A DNA stretch of 64,000 nucleotides from contig NZ_FOXJ01000006.1 of NCBI RefSeq assembly GCF_900115685.1, forward strand, positions 62,001 to 126,000. The letters run 5' to 3'. Made by a program: the position numbers and the translations under genes. The notes beneath the pieces were generated by a model. It was not told where the DNA came from and ran no database searches. It saw only the letters and a program-made list of their open reading frames with translations. Below, one piece after another: positions 32,352 through 40,900 of this stretch (its first letter is position 1; each line of letters starts with the position of its first letter). The stretch is from Variovorax sp. 770b2 (lineage in GTDB: Bacteria; Pseudomonadota; Gammaproteobacteria; Burkholderiales; Burkholderiaceae_C).

Positions 32352-33188
32352 TCAGAACTTCTCGTGCGGCCCGAGGTAGCGCCACTGCCCCACCGGCAGG
32401 TTGCCGAGCATCACCTTGCCGATACGCACGCGCTTGAGGCCCACGACCTTCAGGCCGACCAGCTCGCACATGCGGCGGATCTGGCGCTTCTTGCCCTCGG
32501 TGAGCACGAAGCGCAGCTGCTCGGGGTTCTGCCATTCGACCCGCGCCGGCTTGAGCGCCTGCCCGTCCAGGCTCAGGCCATGCCGCAGCTTCGCGAGCAT
32601 CGCCGGCGGAAAGACCGCCTGCACGTTCTGCGTGACGGGATCGTCGTCGTCCATGCGGATGAGCTGCCCCGTCGGCGCGGGCTGGCCCAGGCCGTGGTAG
32701 GCCACGCGCACCAAGTACTCCTTCTCCATCACCGAGTCTTCGCCGATCAGTTGGCGCGCGATGCGGCCGTCCTGCGTCATCACCAGGAGGCCGATGGAAT
32801 CGATGTCGAGCCGGCCGCATGGCGCGAGGCCGCGCAGCTGCTGAGGGCTGAAGAAGAAGCGCGCGTTGTCGTCCGCCCAACGGTTCTGCGGCGTGAACAG
32901 CGTGACCGCGGGTTCGTGGCCGTCTTCGGCCTGCCCGCTCACGTAGCCGATGGGCTTGTTGATGAGAATGGTGACCTGGTTCGCCTGCTGGCCCTTGGCG
33001 GCCTTGTCGATCTCGATGCGGTCCGACGGCGTGACCTTCACGCCCATCTCGGCGGGCTTGCCGTTCACCTTCACCCAGCCGTTGGCGATCCACTCGTCGG
33101 CCTCGCGGCGCGAGCACATCTTCAGCTCGGCCATGCGCTTGTTGAGGCGCACGGGCGCATGGGGGGAGGTGGAGGGCTCGGTGGTCAT
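32352..33188 (-). CDS. RsuA/RluB/RluF-type pseudouridine synthase
   Basis: A 278-residue rRNA pseudouridine synthase. The N-terminal S4 RNA-binding domain (RLNKRMAELKMCSRREADEWI) is followed by the catalytic GRLDIDSIGLLVMTQDG, where the Asp of GRLD is the nucleophile, and by the GKKRQIRRMCELVG C-terminal signature. The target is a uridine in ribosomal RNA; RluF (23S rRNA) is the likeliest subgroup but is not certain. It ends 10 bases before the neighbouring glycosylase gene on the same strand and is divergent from the NAD-salvage operon. Confidence 0.9.
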   Translation of the reverse strand: MTTEPSTSPHAPVRLNKRMAELKMCSRREADEWIANGWVKVNGKPAEMGVKVTPSDRIEIDKAAKGQQANQVTILINKPIGYVSGQAEDGHEPAVTLFTPQNRWADDNARFFFSPQQLRGLAPCGRLDIDSIGLLVMTQDGRIARQLIGEDSVMEKEYLVRVAYHGLGQPAPTGQLIRMDDDDPVTQNVQAVFPPAMLAKLRHGLSLDGQALKPARVEWQNPEQLRFVLTEGKKRQIRRMCELVGLKVVGLKRVRIGKVMLGNLPVGQWRYLGPHEKF

Positions 33189-33195
33189 CAGGGGG

Positions 33196-33225
33196 TTGAT
33201 CAGTGTGCGGCACCGATGCTATCCT
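33196..33225 (+). promoter_or_regulatory. Predicted sigma-70 promoter of NAD-salvage operon
   Basis: TTGATC at 33196-33201 and TATCCT at 33220-33225 are separated by 18 bases and lie about 45 bases before the GTG start. The gap between the divergent genes is only 82 bases, so few other placements fit. Confidence 0.5.
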
Positions 33226-33270
33226 GAACGCAAGCGCAAGTTGATTGCGCCAATTTTGGGGGATTCCCAA

Positions 33271-34341
33271 GTGAGCACTCGCAAATACCAGTACGCCATC
33301 GTCATCGGGCGTTTCCAGCCCGTTCATTTCGGTCACCAAAGACTCATCGAAGAGGGCCTGCGCGCCGCCGATCGGGTCATCGTGGTGGTCGGCTCCGACC
33401 GCAAGCCCAGGAGCGTCAAAAACCCCTTCACCTTCGACGAACGCGAACGCATGGTGCGCGCCTGTTTGCGCGGCACCGAGCAGATGCGCGTGAGCGTCGT
33501 CGGCGTGGGCGACTCGCCCTACAACGACCAGATCTGGATCGCCTCGATCCAGTCGGCCGTCGAGCGGCTGATCCAGCAGGACGGCCACGTGCCCGCGCAG
33601 GCCAAGGTCGCGCTGGTGGGGCACCTGAAGGACGCCTCGAGCTACTACCTGAAGCTCTTCCCGCACTGGGAGTTCGTCGGTCAGCACAGCGTGGAGAGCC
33701 TGAACGCCACCGACGTGCGCAGCCTCTACTTCGACCCCGAGAACCGCGGCCAGCTCGCACCGGCCGACCTGCCCGACGGCACCGCGGCCTTTCTCGACAG
33801 GTTCACCGGCACCGCCGACTACGCCGAGCTCTGCGAGGAGCGCGCCTTCCTCGTCGACTACCGCGACAAGTACCGCTATGCGGGCAGCGACTTTCCACCG
33901 ATCTACACCACGGTCGATGCCATCGTGGTCGAGGCCGGACACATCCTCCTGGTGCAGCGGAAGTTCCATCCCGGCAAGGGCACCTGGGCGCTGCCCGGCG
34001 GCTTCGTCGGCCAGCAAGAGCGGCTGCAGGACGCGGCCATCCGCGAGCTGAAGGAAGAAACGCGCCTGAAGGTGCCCGTGCCCGTGCTCAACGGCAGCAT
34101 GAAGGCGAGCCACGTGTTCGACGCGCCCGATCGCTCGCAGCGCGGCCGCACGATCACGCACGGCTTTTTCTTCGAGCTCGCGCACAACCAGTGGGCGGGC
34201 CTGTCGGACGTGCGCGCCGATGACGACGCGGCCGAGGTGCGCTGGGTGCCGATTGCCGAGTTCCTCGACATACAGGACCGCATCTACGAAGACCACTTCT
34301 TCATCGCGAATCATTTTTTGGGTGGCCTGGGCAAGAATTGA
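33271..34341 (+). CDS. nadM: Bifunctional nicotinamide-nucleotide adenylyltransferase / Nudix hydrolase
   Basis: A 356-residue two-domain enzyme. The N-terminal nucleotidyltransferase has the GRFQPVHFGH motif (His19, His22) and adenylates nicotinamide mononucleotide to NAD. The C-terminal Nudix domain has a complete box, GGFVGQQERLQDAAIRELKEET (around 243-264), predicted to hydrolyse ADP-ribose-type nucleotides. Translation starts at GTG 33271 after a GGGGGAT-like ribosome-binding site. The nicotinamide phosphoribosyltransferase gene follows 65 bases later, giving a two-step nicotinamide-to-NAD salvage operon without deamidation. Confidence 0.93.
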   Translation: MSTRKYQYAIVIGRFQPVHFGHQRLIEEGLRAADRVIVVVGSDRKPRSVKNPFTFDERERMVRACLRGTEQMRVSVVGVGDSPYNDQIWIASIQSAVERLIQQDGHVPAQAKVALVGHLKDASSYYLKLFPHWEFVGQHSVESLNATDVRSLYFDPENRGQLAPADLPDGTAAFLDRFTGTADYAELCEERAFLVDYRDKYRYAGSDFPPIYTTVDAIVVEAGHILLVQRKFHPGKGTWALPGGFVGQQERLQDAAIRELKEETRLKVPVPVLNGSMKASHVFDAPDRSQRGRTITHGFFFELAHNQWAGLSDVRADDDAAEVRWVPIAEFLDIQDRIYEDHFFIANHFLGGLGKN

Positions 34342-34406
34342 ACGACCAGGCTTTGTCAGCAAGAACGGGCTCCGGTTGACGGGGCCCACGTGAAAGGAGC
34401 TTTCAC

Positions 34407-35852
34407 ATGAACCGCAACCTCATCTCCTCGCCGCTAGGCAACAACCTGCTGCTGCGCACCGACTCCTACAAGGTGTCGCACTGGATGCAGTACCCGCCCG
34501 GCACGCAGACCGTCCACAGCTACATCGAATCGCGCGGCGGGCTCTTCAGCCACTCGCTCTTCTTCGGCCTGCAGGCGTATCTGCGCGAGTACCTGCAGAC
34601 GCCGGTGACGCTCGCAGATGTCGACGAAGCCGAAGCGATGATGGCCGGGCACGGCGAGCCCTTCAACCGCCAAGGGTGGCTGCGGCTGATCGAGAAGCAC
34701 GGCGGGCTGATGCCGGTGCGCATCCGTGCCGTGCCCGAAGGCAGCGTGCTGCCGGTGCACAACGTGCTCGCGACCATCGAGAACACCGACCCCGAGTTCT
34801 TCTGGGTCACGAGTTTTCTGGAGACCGAATTGCTGCGCGCCATCTGGTATCCGACCACGGTGGCCACGCTCTCCGCGGCCGCGCGCACGACGCTGCTGCG
34901 GTACCTCGAAGCGACCTGCGACGACCCGCAGGGCCAGATCGCCTTCAGGCTGCACGACTTCGGCGCGCGCGGCGTGTCCAGCCTCGAATCGGCGGCGCTC
35001 GGCGGCATGGCGCACCTGGTCAACTTCATGGGCACCGACACGCTGGCCGCCTTGGTGGCGGCGCGCCGTTACTACGACTGCGACGTGGCGGGCTTCTCGA
35101 TCCCCGCGGCCGAGCACAGCACCATCACGGGCTGGGGCCGCGACCATGAATCGGATGCGTACAGCAACATGGTCGACCAGTTCGGCAAGCCCGGCGCGAC
35201 CTTCGCGGTGGTGAGCGACAGCTACGACATCTTCCATGCCTGCGCGCGCATCTGGGGCGACGAGCTCAAGGCCAAGGTGGTGGCCTCGGGCGCGACGCTG
35301 GTGGTGCGGCCCGACTCGGGCGACCCGGCCGAGACCACGCTCAAGGTGGCGCAGATCCTGGCCGACCGTTTCGGCACCACGACGAACGCCAAGGGCTTTC
35401 GCGTGCTGAACAACGTGCGGATCATCCAGGGCGACGGCGTGAACCTCGATTCGCTGCGGCTGTGCCTGTCGAACTTCTTCCACAACGGTTTCTCGACGGA
35501 GAACATCTCCTTCGGCATGGGCGGCGGATTGCTGCAGCAGGTCAACCGCGACACCATGCAATGGGCAATGAAGTGCTCGGCAATGCAGGTGAACGGCGAG
35601 TGGCGCGATGTCTACAAGTCGCCGGTGGGCGATGCGAGCAAGGCGTCGAAGAAGGGGCGACTTTCTCTGGTGCGGAATGCGCGCGGTGAAGTGCAGACGG
35701 TGCGCGAAGAAGCGCTTGCGGATGGGCAGGTCGATCTGCTGCAGACGGTGTTCGAGAACGGGCGCATCGTTTCGAACACCACGTTCGATGCCATTCGCGA
35801 ACGGGCGGCCATTGGCGTGAATCAGTTCGTCACTTCGCGGGCGCCGCTCTGA
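34407..35852 (+). CDS. nadV: Nicotinamide phosphoribosyltransferase (NAMPT/NadV-like)
   Basis: A 481-residue phosphoribosyltransferase of the NAMPT/NadV type. It has LLRTDSYKVSHWMQYPPGTQ, FRLHDFGARGVSS, the catalytic-loop STITGWGRDHES and the phosphate/PRPP segment LVVRPDSGDP. It joins nicotinamide to PRPP to form NMN, which the preceding gene product converts to NAD. The length suits NAMPT/NadV. A GGAGC ribosome-binding site lies upstream. The pairing of nadV with nadM-Nudix is known from other bacteria and phages. Confidence 0.92.
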   Translation: MNRNLISSPLGNNLLLRTDSYKVSHWMQYPPGTQTVHSYIESRGGLFSHSLFFGLQAYLREYLQTPVTLADVDEAEAMMAGHGEPFNRQGWLRLIEKHGGLMPVRIRAVPEGSVLPVHNVLATIENTDPEFFWVTSFLETELLRAIWYPTTVATLSAAARTTLLRYLEATCDDPQGQIAFRLHDFGARGVSSLESAALGGMAHLVNFMGTDTLAALVAARRYYDCDVAGFSIPAAEHSTITGWGRDHESDAYSNMVDQFGKPGATFAVVSDSYDIFHACARIWGDELKAKVVASGATLVVRPDSGDPAETTLKVAQILADRFGTTTNAKGFRVLNNVRIIQGDGVNLDSLRLCLSNFFHNGFSTENISFGMGGGLLQQVNRDTMQWAMKCSAMQVNGEWRDVYKSPVGDASKASKKGRLSLVRNARGEVQTVREEALADGQVDLLQTVFENGRIVSNTTFDAIRERAAIGVNQFVTSRAPL

Positions 35853-36118
35853 AGATTTTCAGGGCGGGTGCACAGGCCACCGGGTACTCCCCTCCGCGAA
35901 TGTCCCCCGGGCTTCGCCCTCCTCCTTAATTTCGCTGCGGGGAGCACCCGATGGCCTGCGCACTTGGGCACGCTGTGAGTGATCGGCGATCAACGACTGC
36001 TCTGAAGCGCTCCCGCTGATGGTGGGCCCTGTTTCGCGAAATCAAGGGGGAGGCCGCAGGCCGGAGGACATTCGCGAAACAGAGCCCACCGTCGGCGGGA
36101 GTGCCGCCCTGAACGGAC
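35853..36118. repeat. Two copies of a large palindromic element in opposite orientation
   Basis: Inverted arms 35873-35892 and 35939-35958 match at 18 of 20 positions. Arms 36010-36040 and 36071-36101 match at 28 of 31. The two loops share a core (GCGAATGTCC, CCGG, CTCC, CCTT, ATTTCGC) in opposite orientation, so these are two copies of one mobile-looking element. They lie between the convergent ends of nadV and the GST gene and could fold into strong hairpins. No gene is seen here. Confidence 0.85.
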
Positions 36119-36730
36119 TCAGGCGACAGCTGGCAGCGTCGCCTGCATCGACGCGCGCTGGTTGAACACCTCGAACCATTTCGCCGTATTCGGCGCATCG
36201 GCACGCCAGCCGACCGAAGGAAACCGGAAGTCCAGGTAGCCCAGCGCGCAGCCGAAGGCGATCGTGCCGATGTCGACGCGATCGCCGAACGACGGCGCCG
36301 CCGTTTCGAGCCATTCGAGACCGGTGCGCACCTTGGCGAGCTGGCCCTCGGTCCAGTCGTTCCAGCGCAGCGGCTCGGGCCGCAGCATGGTTTCGTAGCG
36401 CGCGAGCAATGCGGCCGCGGTCATGCCGTCGGCCAGCGCGAGTTCGGTGAGGCGGGCCCAGCGTTCGGTGCCATCGGCAGGGAACAGCGCACCCGAATGC
36501 GTGGCGTCGAGGTACTCGCAGATCACGCGGCTGTCGTACAGGACCTGCCCGTCGTTGCACAGGAAAGTCGGCACCTGGCCGAGCGGGTTCTTCGGGAGGA
36601 TGGTGGCGTCGCGCTTGACCGGGCCGGCTGCGCTGGGCAGCTTCTCGATGCGGTCGGCAATGCCGAGTTCGTGCGCGACGACCATGCACTTGCGCACGAA
36701 CGGCGAAGCGGACGAGTGGAAGATCTTCAT
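36119..36730 (-). CDS. Glutathione S-transferase family protein
   Basis: A 203-residue soluble GST. The N-terminal thioredoxin-like domain has SSASPFVRK (putative catalytic Ser) and LGQVPTFLCNDGQVLYDSRVICEYLD, including the conserved cis-Pro after V. The C-terminal part is helical. It lacks the zeta-type SxSCS motif of maleylpyruvate isomerases. It sits 21 bases downstream of tesB on the same strand. The substrate is unknown. Confidence 0.88.
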   Translation of the reverse strand: MKIFHSSASPFVRKCMVVAHELGIADRIEKLPSAAGPVKRDATILPKNPLGQVPTFLCNDGQVLYDSRVICEYLDATHSGALFPADGTERWARLTELALADGMTAAALLARYETMLRPEPLRWNDWTEGQLAKVRTGLEWLETAAPSFGDRVDIGTIAFGCALGYLDFRFPSVGWRADAPNTAKWFEVFNQRASMQATLPAVA

Positions 36731-36751
36731 TGGGTATGTCCTCGGTTGTTT

Positions 36752-37633
36752 TCAGCGCGTGACGATCCGCAGCATGCCCTCCTGGGCGGTCGAGGCCACG
36801 AGCCGCCCGTCGCGCGTGAACAGGCTGCCGCGGCAGAGGCCCCGCGCACCGCTCGCGCTGGGCGAGTCGAGCACGTAGAGCAGCCAGTCGTCCATGCGGA
36901 AATCGCGGTGGAACCACATCGCGTGGTCCAGGCTCGCGGGGCGCACCTGGCCGCTCATGAAGCTCAGGCCGTGCGGCAGCATCGCGGCGCGCAAGAGGCC
37001 ATGGTCGGAGGCATAGGCCAGCAGCGCGCGGTGCACGACCGGGTCATCGGGCAGCGGCGCGATGGCGCGCATCCAGATGGCGCTTTCCGAAGGCCGCACG
37101 ATGGGCGTGAGCAGGTCGTCGGCCTCGACGCGGCGGTACTCGATGCCGTGCGGCTCCAGGCCCTTGATGCGCCAGCGCTCGGGCAGGCGGTCGCCCAGGG
37201 CCAGGCGCTGGTCGAGTTCGCTGACCAAGCCGTCGGGCCCTTCGACGGCGGGCATCGCGAGCTGGTGTTCGACGCCCTCGTCCACCGTCTGGAACGACGC
37301 CGACATTTCAAAAATGATGCGCTCCTGCTGGCGCGCCACCACGTGCCGGGTGGTGAAGCTGCGGCCGTCGCGCACGCGGTCGACGCTGTACTCGATGGGC
37401 GCGTGCTCGCCCGGCAGGAGGAAGTAGGCGTGCATCGAATGCACCGGCCGGTCGGCGCCGACCGTGAGGCTCGCGGCGGCCAGTGATTGGCCGAGCACCT
37501 GGCCGCCGAACACGGCGGGGGTTCCGATGTCTTCGCTCTGGGCGAGAAAGCGGTCGCCGCCGAGCGGTTCGAGCTGCATGAGGGCGACGAGTTCGTCGAC
37601 GAGGCGGGCGGCGGTGGCGGAATCGGTGGTCAT
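36752..37633 (-). CDS. tesB: Acyl-CoA thioesterase II
   Basis: A 293-residue double-hotdog thioesterase that cleaves acyl-CoA to free acid and CoA in the cytoplasm. It has FGGQVLGQSLAAAS and RPVHSMHAYFLLPGEH in the first fold, and PASLDHAMWFHRDFRMDDWLLY in the second. The last of these holds the TesB catalytic Asp region. ATG 37633 was chosen because it gives the usual N-terminus and length (about 285-290). The GST gene follows. Confidence 0.93.
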   Translation of the reverse strand: MTTDSATAARLVDELVALMQLEPLGGDRFLAQSEDIGTPAVFGGQVLGQSLAAASLTVGADRPVHSMHAYFLLPGEHAPIEYSVDRVRDGRSFTTRHVVARQQERIIFEMSASFQTVDEGVEHQLAMPAVEGPDGLVSELDQRLALGDRLPERWRIKGLEPHGIEYRRVEADDLLTPIVRPSESAIWMRAIAPLPDDPVVHRALLAYASDHGLLRAAMLPHGLSFMSGQVRPASLDHAMWFHRDFRMDDWLLYVLDSPSASGARGLCRGSLFTRDGRLVASTAQEGMLRIVTR

Positions 37634-37728
37634 CGGCAAAGGGCGGTCGGTGCAAGAAAAAGAAGCAGCCTTGGACCATAGCAAAGGACGGGCCGGCGAG
37701 CTGTCGCGGCCCGGTCAGCGGGGCGCTG

Positions 37729-38442
37729 CTATTTGTAGAAGCAGATGTCCATGAAGCGCGCCCGGCAGCGGTAGTCCGTGCCGCCTTGCACGATGAACAT
37801 GGGCACGCCGCCCACCAGCAGTTTGCCGTCGTCGTCGTAGATCAGCGGCGTGCGCGCGGGTTTGGCGGCGGGGCCGGTGGCGGTTTCCTGCTCGACGTAG
37901 TTGACGTGGTTCGCCCGGGAGAAGTCGAGCGTGTCGGCCGGCTTGAGCGGCGCGGCCGCGTAGCGCGTGCCATAGACGGTGCCGAAGTAGCGCAGCGCCG
38001 GCCCGGTGCGGTCGCCGTACTTCACCTCGGTCTTCGCAAAGCCGGTCTGGATCAGGAAGGCCCGGTCTTCGGGCGCCAGGTCGGCGTCGAAGGCCATCAG
38101 CACGTAGGAGCCTTCGAAGCTCTGGTCGCGGGCCACCTTGAGCTCGCCGTTGAGGCTGGGCGTGACCTTGGCGCGCCCGCTCCAGCGCAGCAGCGCCGCC
38201 ACGGACGGGTCGCCGTCGAACACGTAGTGGTAGTTCTCCGCGGCGATGACGACCTTGCGGCCGTCCTTGGCGGCCAGGAAGCTCACCACCTGGTCCTTGC
38301 CGTGGACGGGCTCGCCTTCGGGGGTGCTCGCGCAGCCCCACTGCATCAGGCCGAGCGCGGCGCAGGAAAGGGCGAGGAGGATGCGACGCGCGGTGGTCGA
38401 CAACGAAAGGAAGTGCACTTTTCGTCCGGGGTTGGAGTTCAT
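37729..38442 (-). CDS. Putative lipoprotein of unknown function
   Basis: A 237-residue protein with an N-terminal hydrophobic leader (RRILLALSCAALGLMQWGCAS) whose Cys could be the lipidation site, although the lipobox (QWGC) is not ideal. The mature region has GKDQVVSFLAAKDGRKVVIAAENYHYVF and ends CRARFMDICFYK. The start at 38442 avoids a long basic N-terminus without a signal. It may be a surface or periplasmic lipoprotein. I recognise no named family. Confidence 0.62.
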   Translation of the reverse strand: MNSNPGRKVHFLSLSTTARRILLALSCAALGLMQWGCASTPEGEPVHGKDQVVSFLAAKDGRKVVIAAENYHYVFDGDPSVAALLRWSGRAKVTPSLNGELKVARDQSFEGSYVLMAFDADLAPEDRAFLIQTGFAKTEVKYGDRTGPALRYFGTVYGTRYAAAPLKPADTLDFSRANHVNYVEQETATGPAAKPARTPLIYDDDGKLLVGGVPMFIVQGGTDYRCRARFMDICFYK

Positions 38443-38482
38443 CAAGCCCCGGACTCTAGCGCCATACCTGCGTTCTGAGCGT

Positions 38483-39838
38483 TCAACGGTCGATGTCGGC
38501 GCCGTCGGCAACCAGCTTCTTCTGCAGCGCCGGCACATCGACATCCGCGAAATTCGCGCTGCCCAGCGCGGCCGCCGCGGTGCCCGCGGCCTGCCCCATG
38601 ACAAAGCAACCGCCGCTCGCGCGCGCGGCCGACTGGCCTTCGTGCGTCATCGCGGCGCAGCGGCCCGCCACCAGCAGGTTGTCGACCTTTCGCGGCACCA
38701 GCATGCGCCAGGGCAGCTGGTTGTAGGTGCGGTTGTCGTCGCGCGGAAAGGCCCATTCGATGCGGCCGTCGGCGTGCATCTCCATCGGCCAGGCGTTGAT
38801 GCCGATGCTGTCGTCGAACCTGGCCGACGAGAGGATGTCCTCGCCCGCGAGCGCGTAGAGGCCCTCGATGCGGCGCGTTTCGCGGATGCCGACCTGCGGC
38901 GCGATCTCCACGATGGCCGAGTGCGCGAAGCCCGGCACCTCGGCCTTCATGAACTTGAAATACTCGGCGATCTGGCGGCGGCCTTCCAGCTCGCCCTCGG
39001 TGAGTTCGCGCGCATCGACGCCGTTCATCGCGCGGCCGGCCGCGTTGCGGATCTGCGTGACGTTGGCGCGCCATTCGCGCGGATCGATGTTGGGCCTGAG
39101 GATCGCGCCTTCGCGCGGGAACCTGTAGGTGCCGGGTTTCTGCTGCTGCACCTTGGCCATCAGGTCGTTGATGGCCTTGAACTCGCCCACCGCCGCGAGC
39201 GCGGGCTCGGCATCGACCTGGCCGACGCGGAACATGGTGGTCGGAAAGAGGCCGCTGCCGTGCCCGTCGCCCACCTCGAACGGCACGCCCGCGAAGGCGG
39301 CCACGTCGGCGTCGCCGCTGGCATCGATGAAGGCGTTGGCGCGGATCGCCTGGCGGCCCGACTTGGTCTCGACCACGAGCGCCGCGATGCGGTCGCCGTC
39401 GCGGATCACCGCCGCCGCCCACGCGTGGAACAGGAGGTTCACGCCCGCATCGAGCAACAGTTGGTCCGCCGCGATCTTGTAGGCCGAGGTGTCGTAGGAG
39501 CGCACGCGGATGCGGCCCTGCATGCCGTCCTGCGGCTTGTTCAGGCCGCCGAGCGCACCGATGCGATCCAGCAGGTCGTCGGCCACGCCGCGCACCAGCA
39601 ACGTCATCTCGCCGTTGCGCTTGCCGTAGAGGCCCGCGAAGTTGGTCACGCCGCCCGCGGTGCCCATGCCGCCGAGGAAGCCGTAGCGTTCCACCAGCAG
39701 CGTGTTGGCGCCATGGCGCGCAGCGCTCACGGCGGCAGCGATGCCGGCGGGGCCGCCGCCGACCACCACCACGTCGTATTCACCGAAGACCGGCAGCTCG
39801 CGTGCCGGTTCCGTCAGGGTCTTTGGCTGGACTGTCAT
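38483..39838 (-). CDS. FAD-dependent oxidoreductase (FAD_oxidored type)
   Basis: A 451-residue flavoprotein. The N-terminal dinucleotide fold DVVVVGGGPAGIAAAVSAAR and the AIDASGDADVAAFAGVP and CAAMTHEGQSAARASGGCFVMGQAAGTAAA segments match FAD-dependent oxidoreductases of the PF12831 type. The enzyme should oxidise a small organic substrate in the cytoplasm. Its start overlaps the stop of the preceding Bug gene by one base (TAATG), so the two are coupled. With two Bug genes it ends the gentisate operon region. The substrate is not known, so it may extend the pathway to another aromatic or hydroxy acid. Confidence 0.82.
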   Translation of the reverse strand: MTVQPKTLTEPARELPVFGEYDVVVVGGGPAGIAAAVSAARHGANTLLVERYGFLGGMGTAGGVTNFAGLYGKRNGEMTLLVRGVADDLLDRIGALGGLNKPQDGMQGRIRVRSYDTSAYKIAADQLLLDAGVNLLFHAWAAAVIRDGDRIAALVVETKSGRQAIRANAFIDASGDADVAAFAGVPFEVGDGHGSGLFPTTMFRVGQVDAEPALAAVGEFKAINDLMAKVQQQKPGTYRFPREGAILRPNIDPREWRANVTQIRNAAGRAMNGVDARELTEGELEGRRQIAEYFKFMKAEVPGFAHSAIVEIAPQVGIRETRRIEGLYALAGEDILSSARFDDSIGINAWPMEMHADGRIEWAFPRDDNRTYNQLPWRMLVPRKVDNLLVAGRCAAMTHEGQSAARASGGCFVMGQAAGTAAAALGSANFADVDVPALQKKLVADGADIDR

Positions 39839-40815
39839 TACTGCAACTTGATCCCACGGGTGGAAATGATCTTGGTCATGATCGCGGCCTCTTCGGTGAC
39901 GCGCGAGCGCATGCCGTCCGGCGAGGTGCCCACCGCCTGCCAGCCCTGCTCGAAGAGCTTGCGGCGAACCTCCGGGTCCTTCATGACGATTTCGAGTTCG
40001 CGGCCGATGCGCACCTGCGCGGCCTTCGACAGGTTGGCGGGCCCCAGCAGCGCCACCCACACCTCGAGGCTGAAGTCCTTCACGCCGGCTTCGGACAGCG
40101 GCGGGATCTCGGGCACCAGCGCGCTGCGCCCGCCGGTGAGGCCCACGGCCTTGAGCTTGCCGGCCTTGATCTGCGGCATGGCCACGCCCGGCGGGATCAG
40201 GCCCATCTGCACCTGGTCGCCCAGCATGCCGGTGATGACCTGCGGGTTGCCCTGGTAGGGCACGTGCTCGGGCTTGAAGCCGGCGACGCGGCTCTTGAGC
40301 AGCTCCATGCCCAGGTGGCCGACCGAGCCGATGCCCACCGAGCCGTAGTTCCACTTGTCGCCGGCCTTGCGCGCGGCATCGAAGAAGGCGGTGCCCGTGG
40401 GCAGGTTGTTCTGCGCCACCAGCACGAGCGGCGCGGTCGCGATCAGCGAGAGGTACGTGAAGTCCTTGACCGGGTCATAAGGCAGCTTGGGGTACAGCAT
40501 CTTCGACGAGGTGAGATTGCCGTTGATGACGATGCCCAGCGTGTGGTCGTCGGTGGCCTTGGCCACCTGGTCGGCCGCGATGTTGCCCGAGGCGCCGGCC
40601 TTGTTGTCCACGATGATCGGCTGGCCCAGCGCCTTGCCCAGCGGCTCGGCAATGGTGCGCGCCGCGATGTCGGGGGTGGAGCCGCCCGGAAAGCCCACCA
40701 GCAGGCGGATGGGCTTGGTCGGCCAGGCGTTGTTCTGTGCACTCGCGGCGAGCGGCAGCAAGGTGGCGGCTGCCAGGCCGCAAGCGATCAAAAGGGCTCT
40801 CTTTTTGGCGTGCAT
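39838..40815 (-). CDS. Bug/TctC-family substrate-binding protein
   Basis: A 325-residue periplasmic binding protein. A signal peptide ends PLAASAQNN. The family hallmark PTKPIRLLVGFPGGSTPDIAAR and IVDNKAGASGNIAADQVAKA follow. ATG 40815 was chosen over a start 9 codons upstream because it begins the basic leader. Bug proteins bind carboxylates such as aromatic acids. This one is coupled to the FAD oxidoreductase gene, so its ligand is probably that enzyme's substrate or a precursor. No TctA/TctB gene is nearby. Confidence 0.9.
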   Translation of the reverse strand: MHAKKRALLIACGLAAATLLPLAASAQNNAWPTKPIRLLVGFPGGSTPDIAARTIAEPLGKALGQPIIVDNKAGASGNIAADQVAKATDDHTLGIVINGNLTSSKMLYPKLPYDPVKDFTYLSLIATAPLVLVAQNNLPTGTAFFDAARKAGDKWNYGSVGIGSVGHLGMELLKSRVAGFKPEHVPYQGNPQVITGMLGDQVQMGLIPPGVAMPQIKAGKLKAVGLTGGRSALVPEIPPLSEAGVKDFSLEVWVALLGPANLSKAAQVRIGRELEIVMKDPEVRRKLFEQGWQAVGTSPDGMRSRVTEEAAIMTKIISTRGIKLQ

Positions 40816-40900
40816 GGCGAAAAGAAGTGAGAAAGTTAACAAAAACCAAAGAAGGCCAGCTTAACTGCCGAGGGGAATACGGGGCAAGAAACGCGCTCGC

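Noticed and set aside
36119..36730. The GST as the missing maleylpyruvate isomerase
   Set aside because: It lacks the zeta-type SxSCS-like motif, is about 7 kb from the dioxygenase gene and lies with tesB, not in the gentisate operon.
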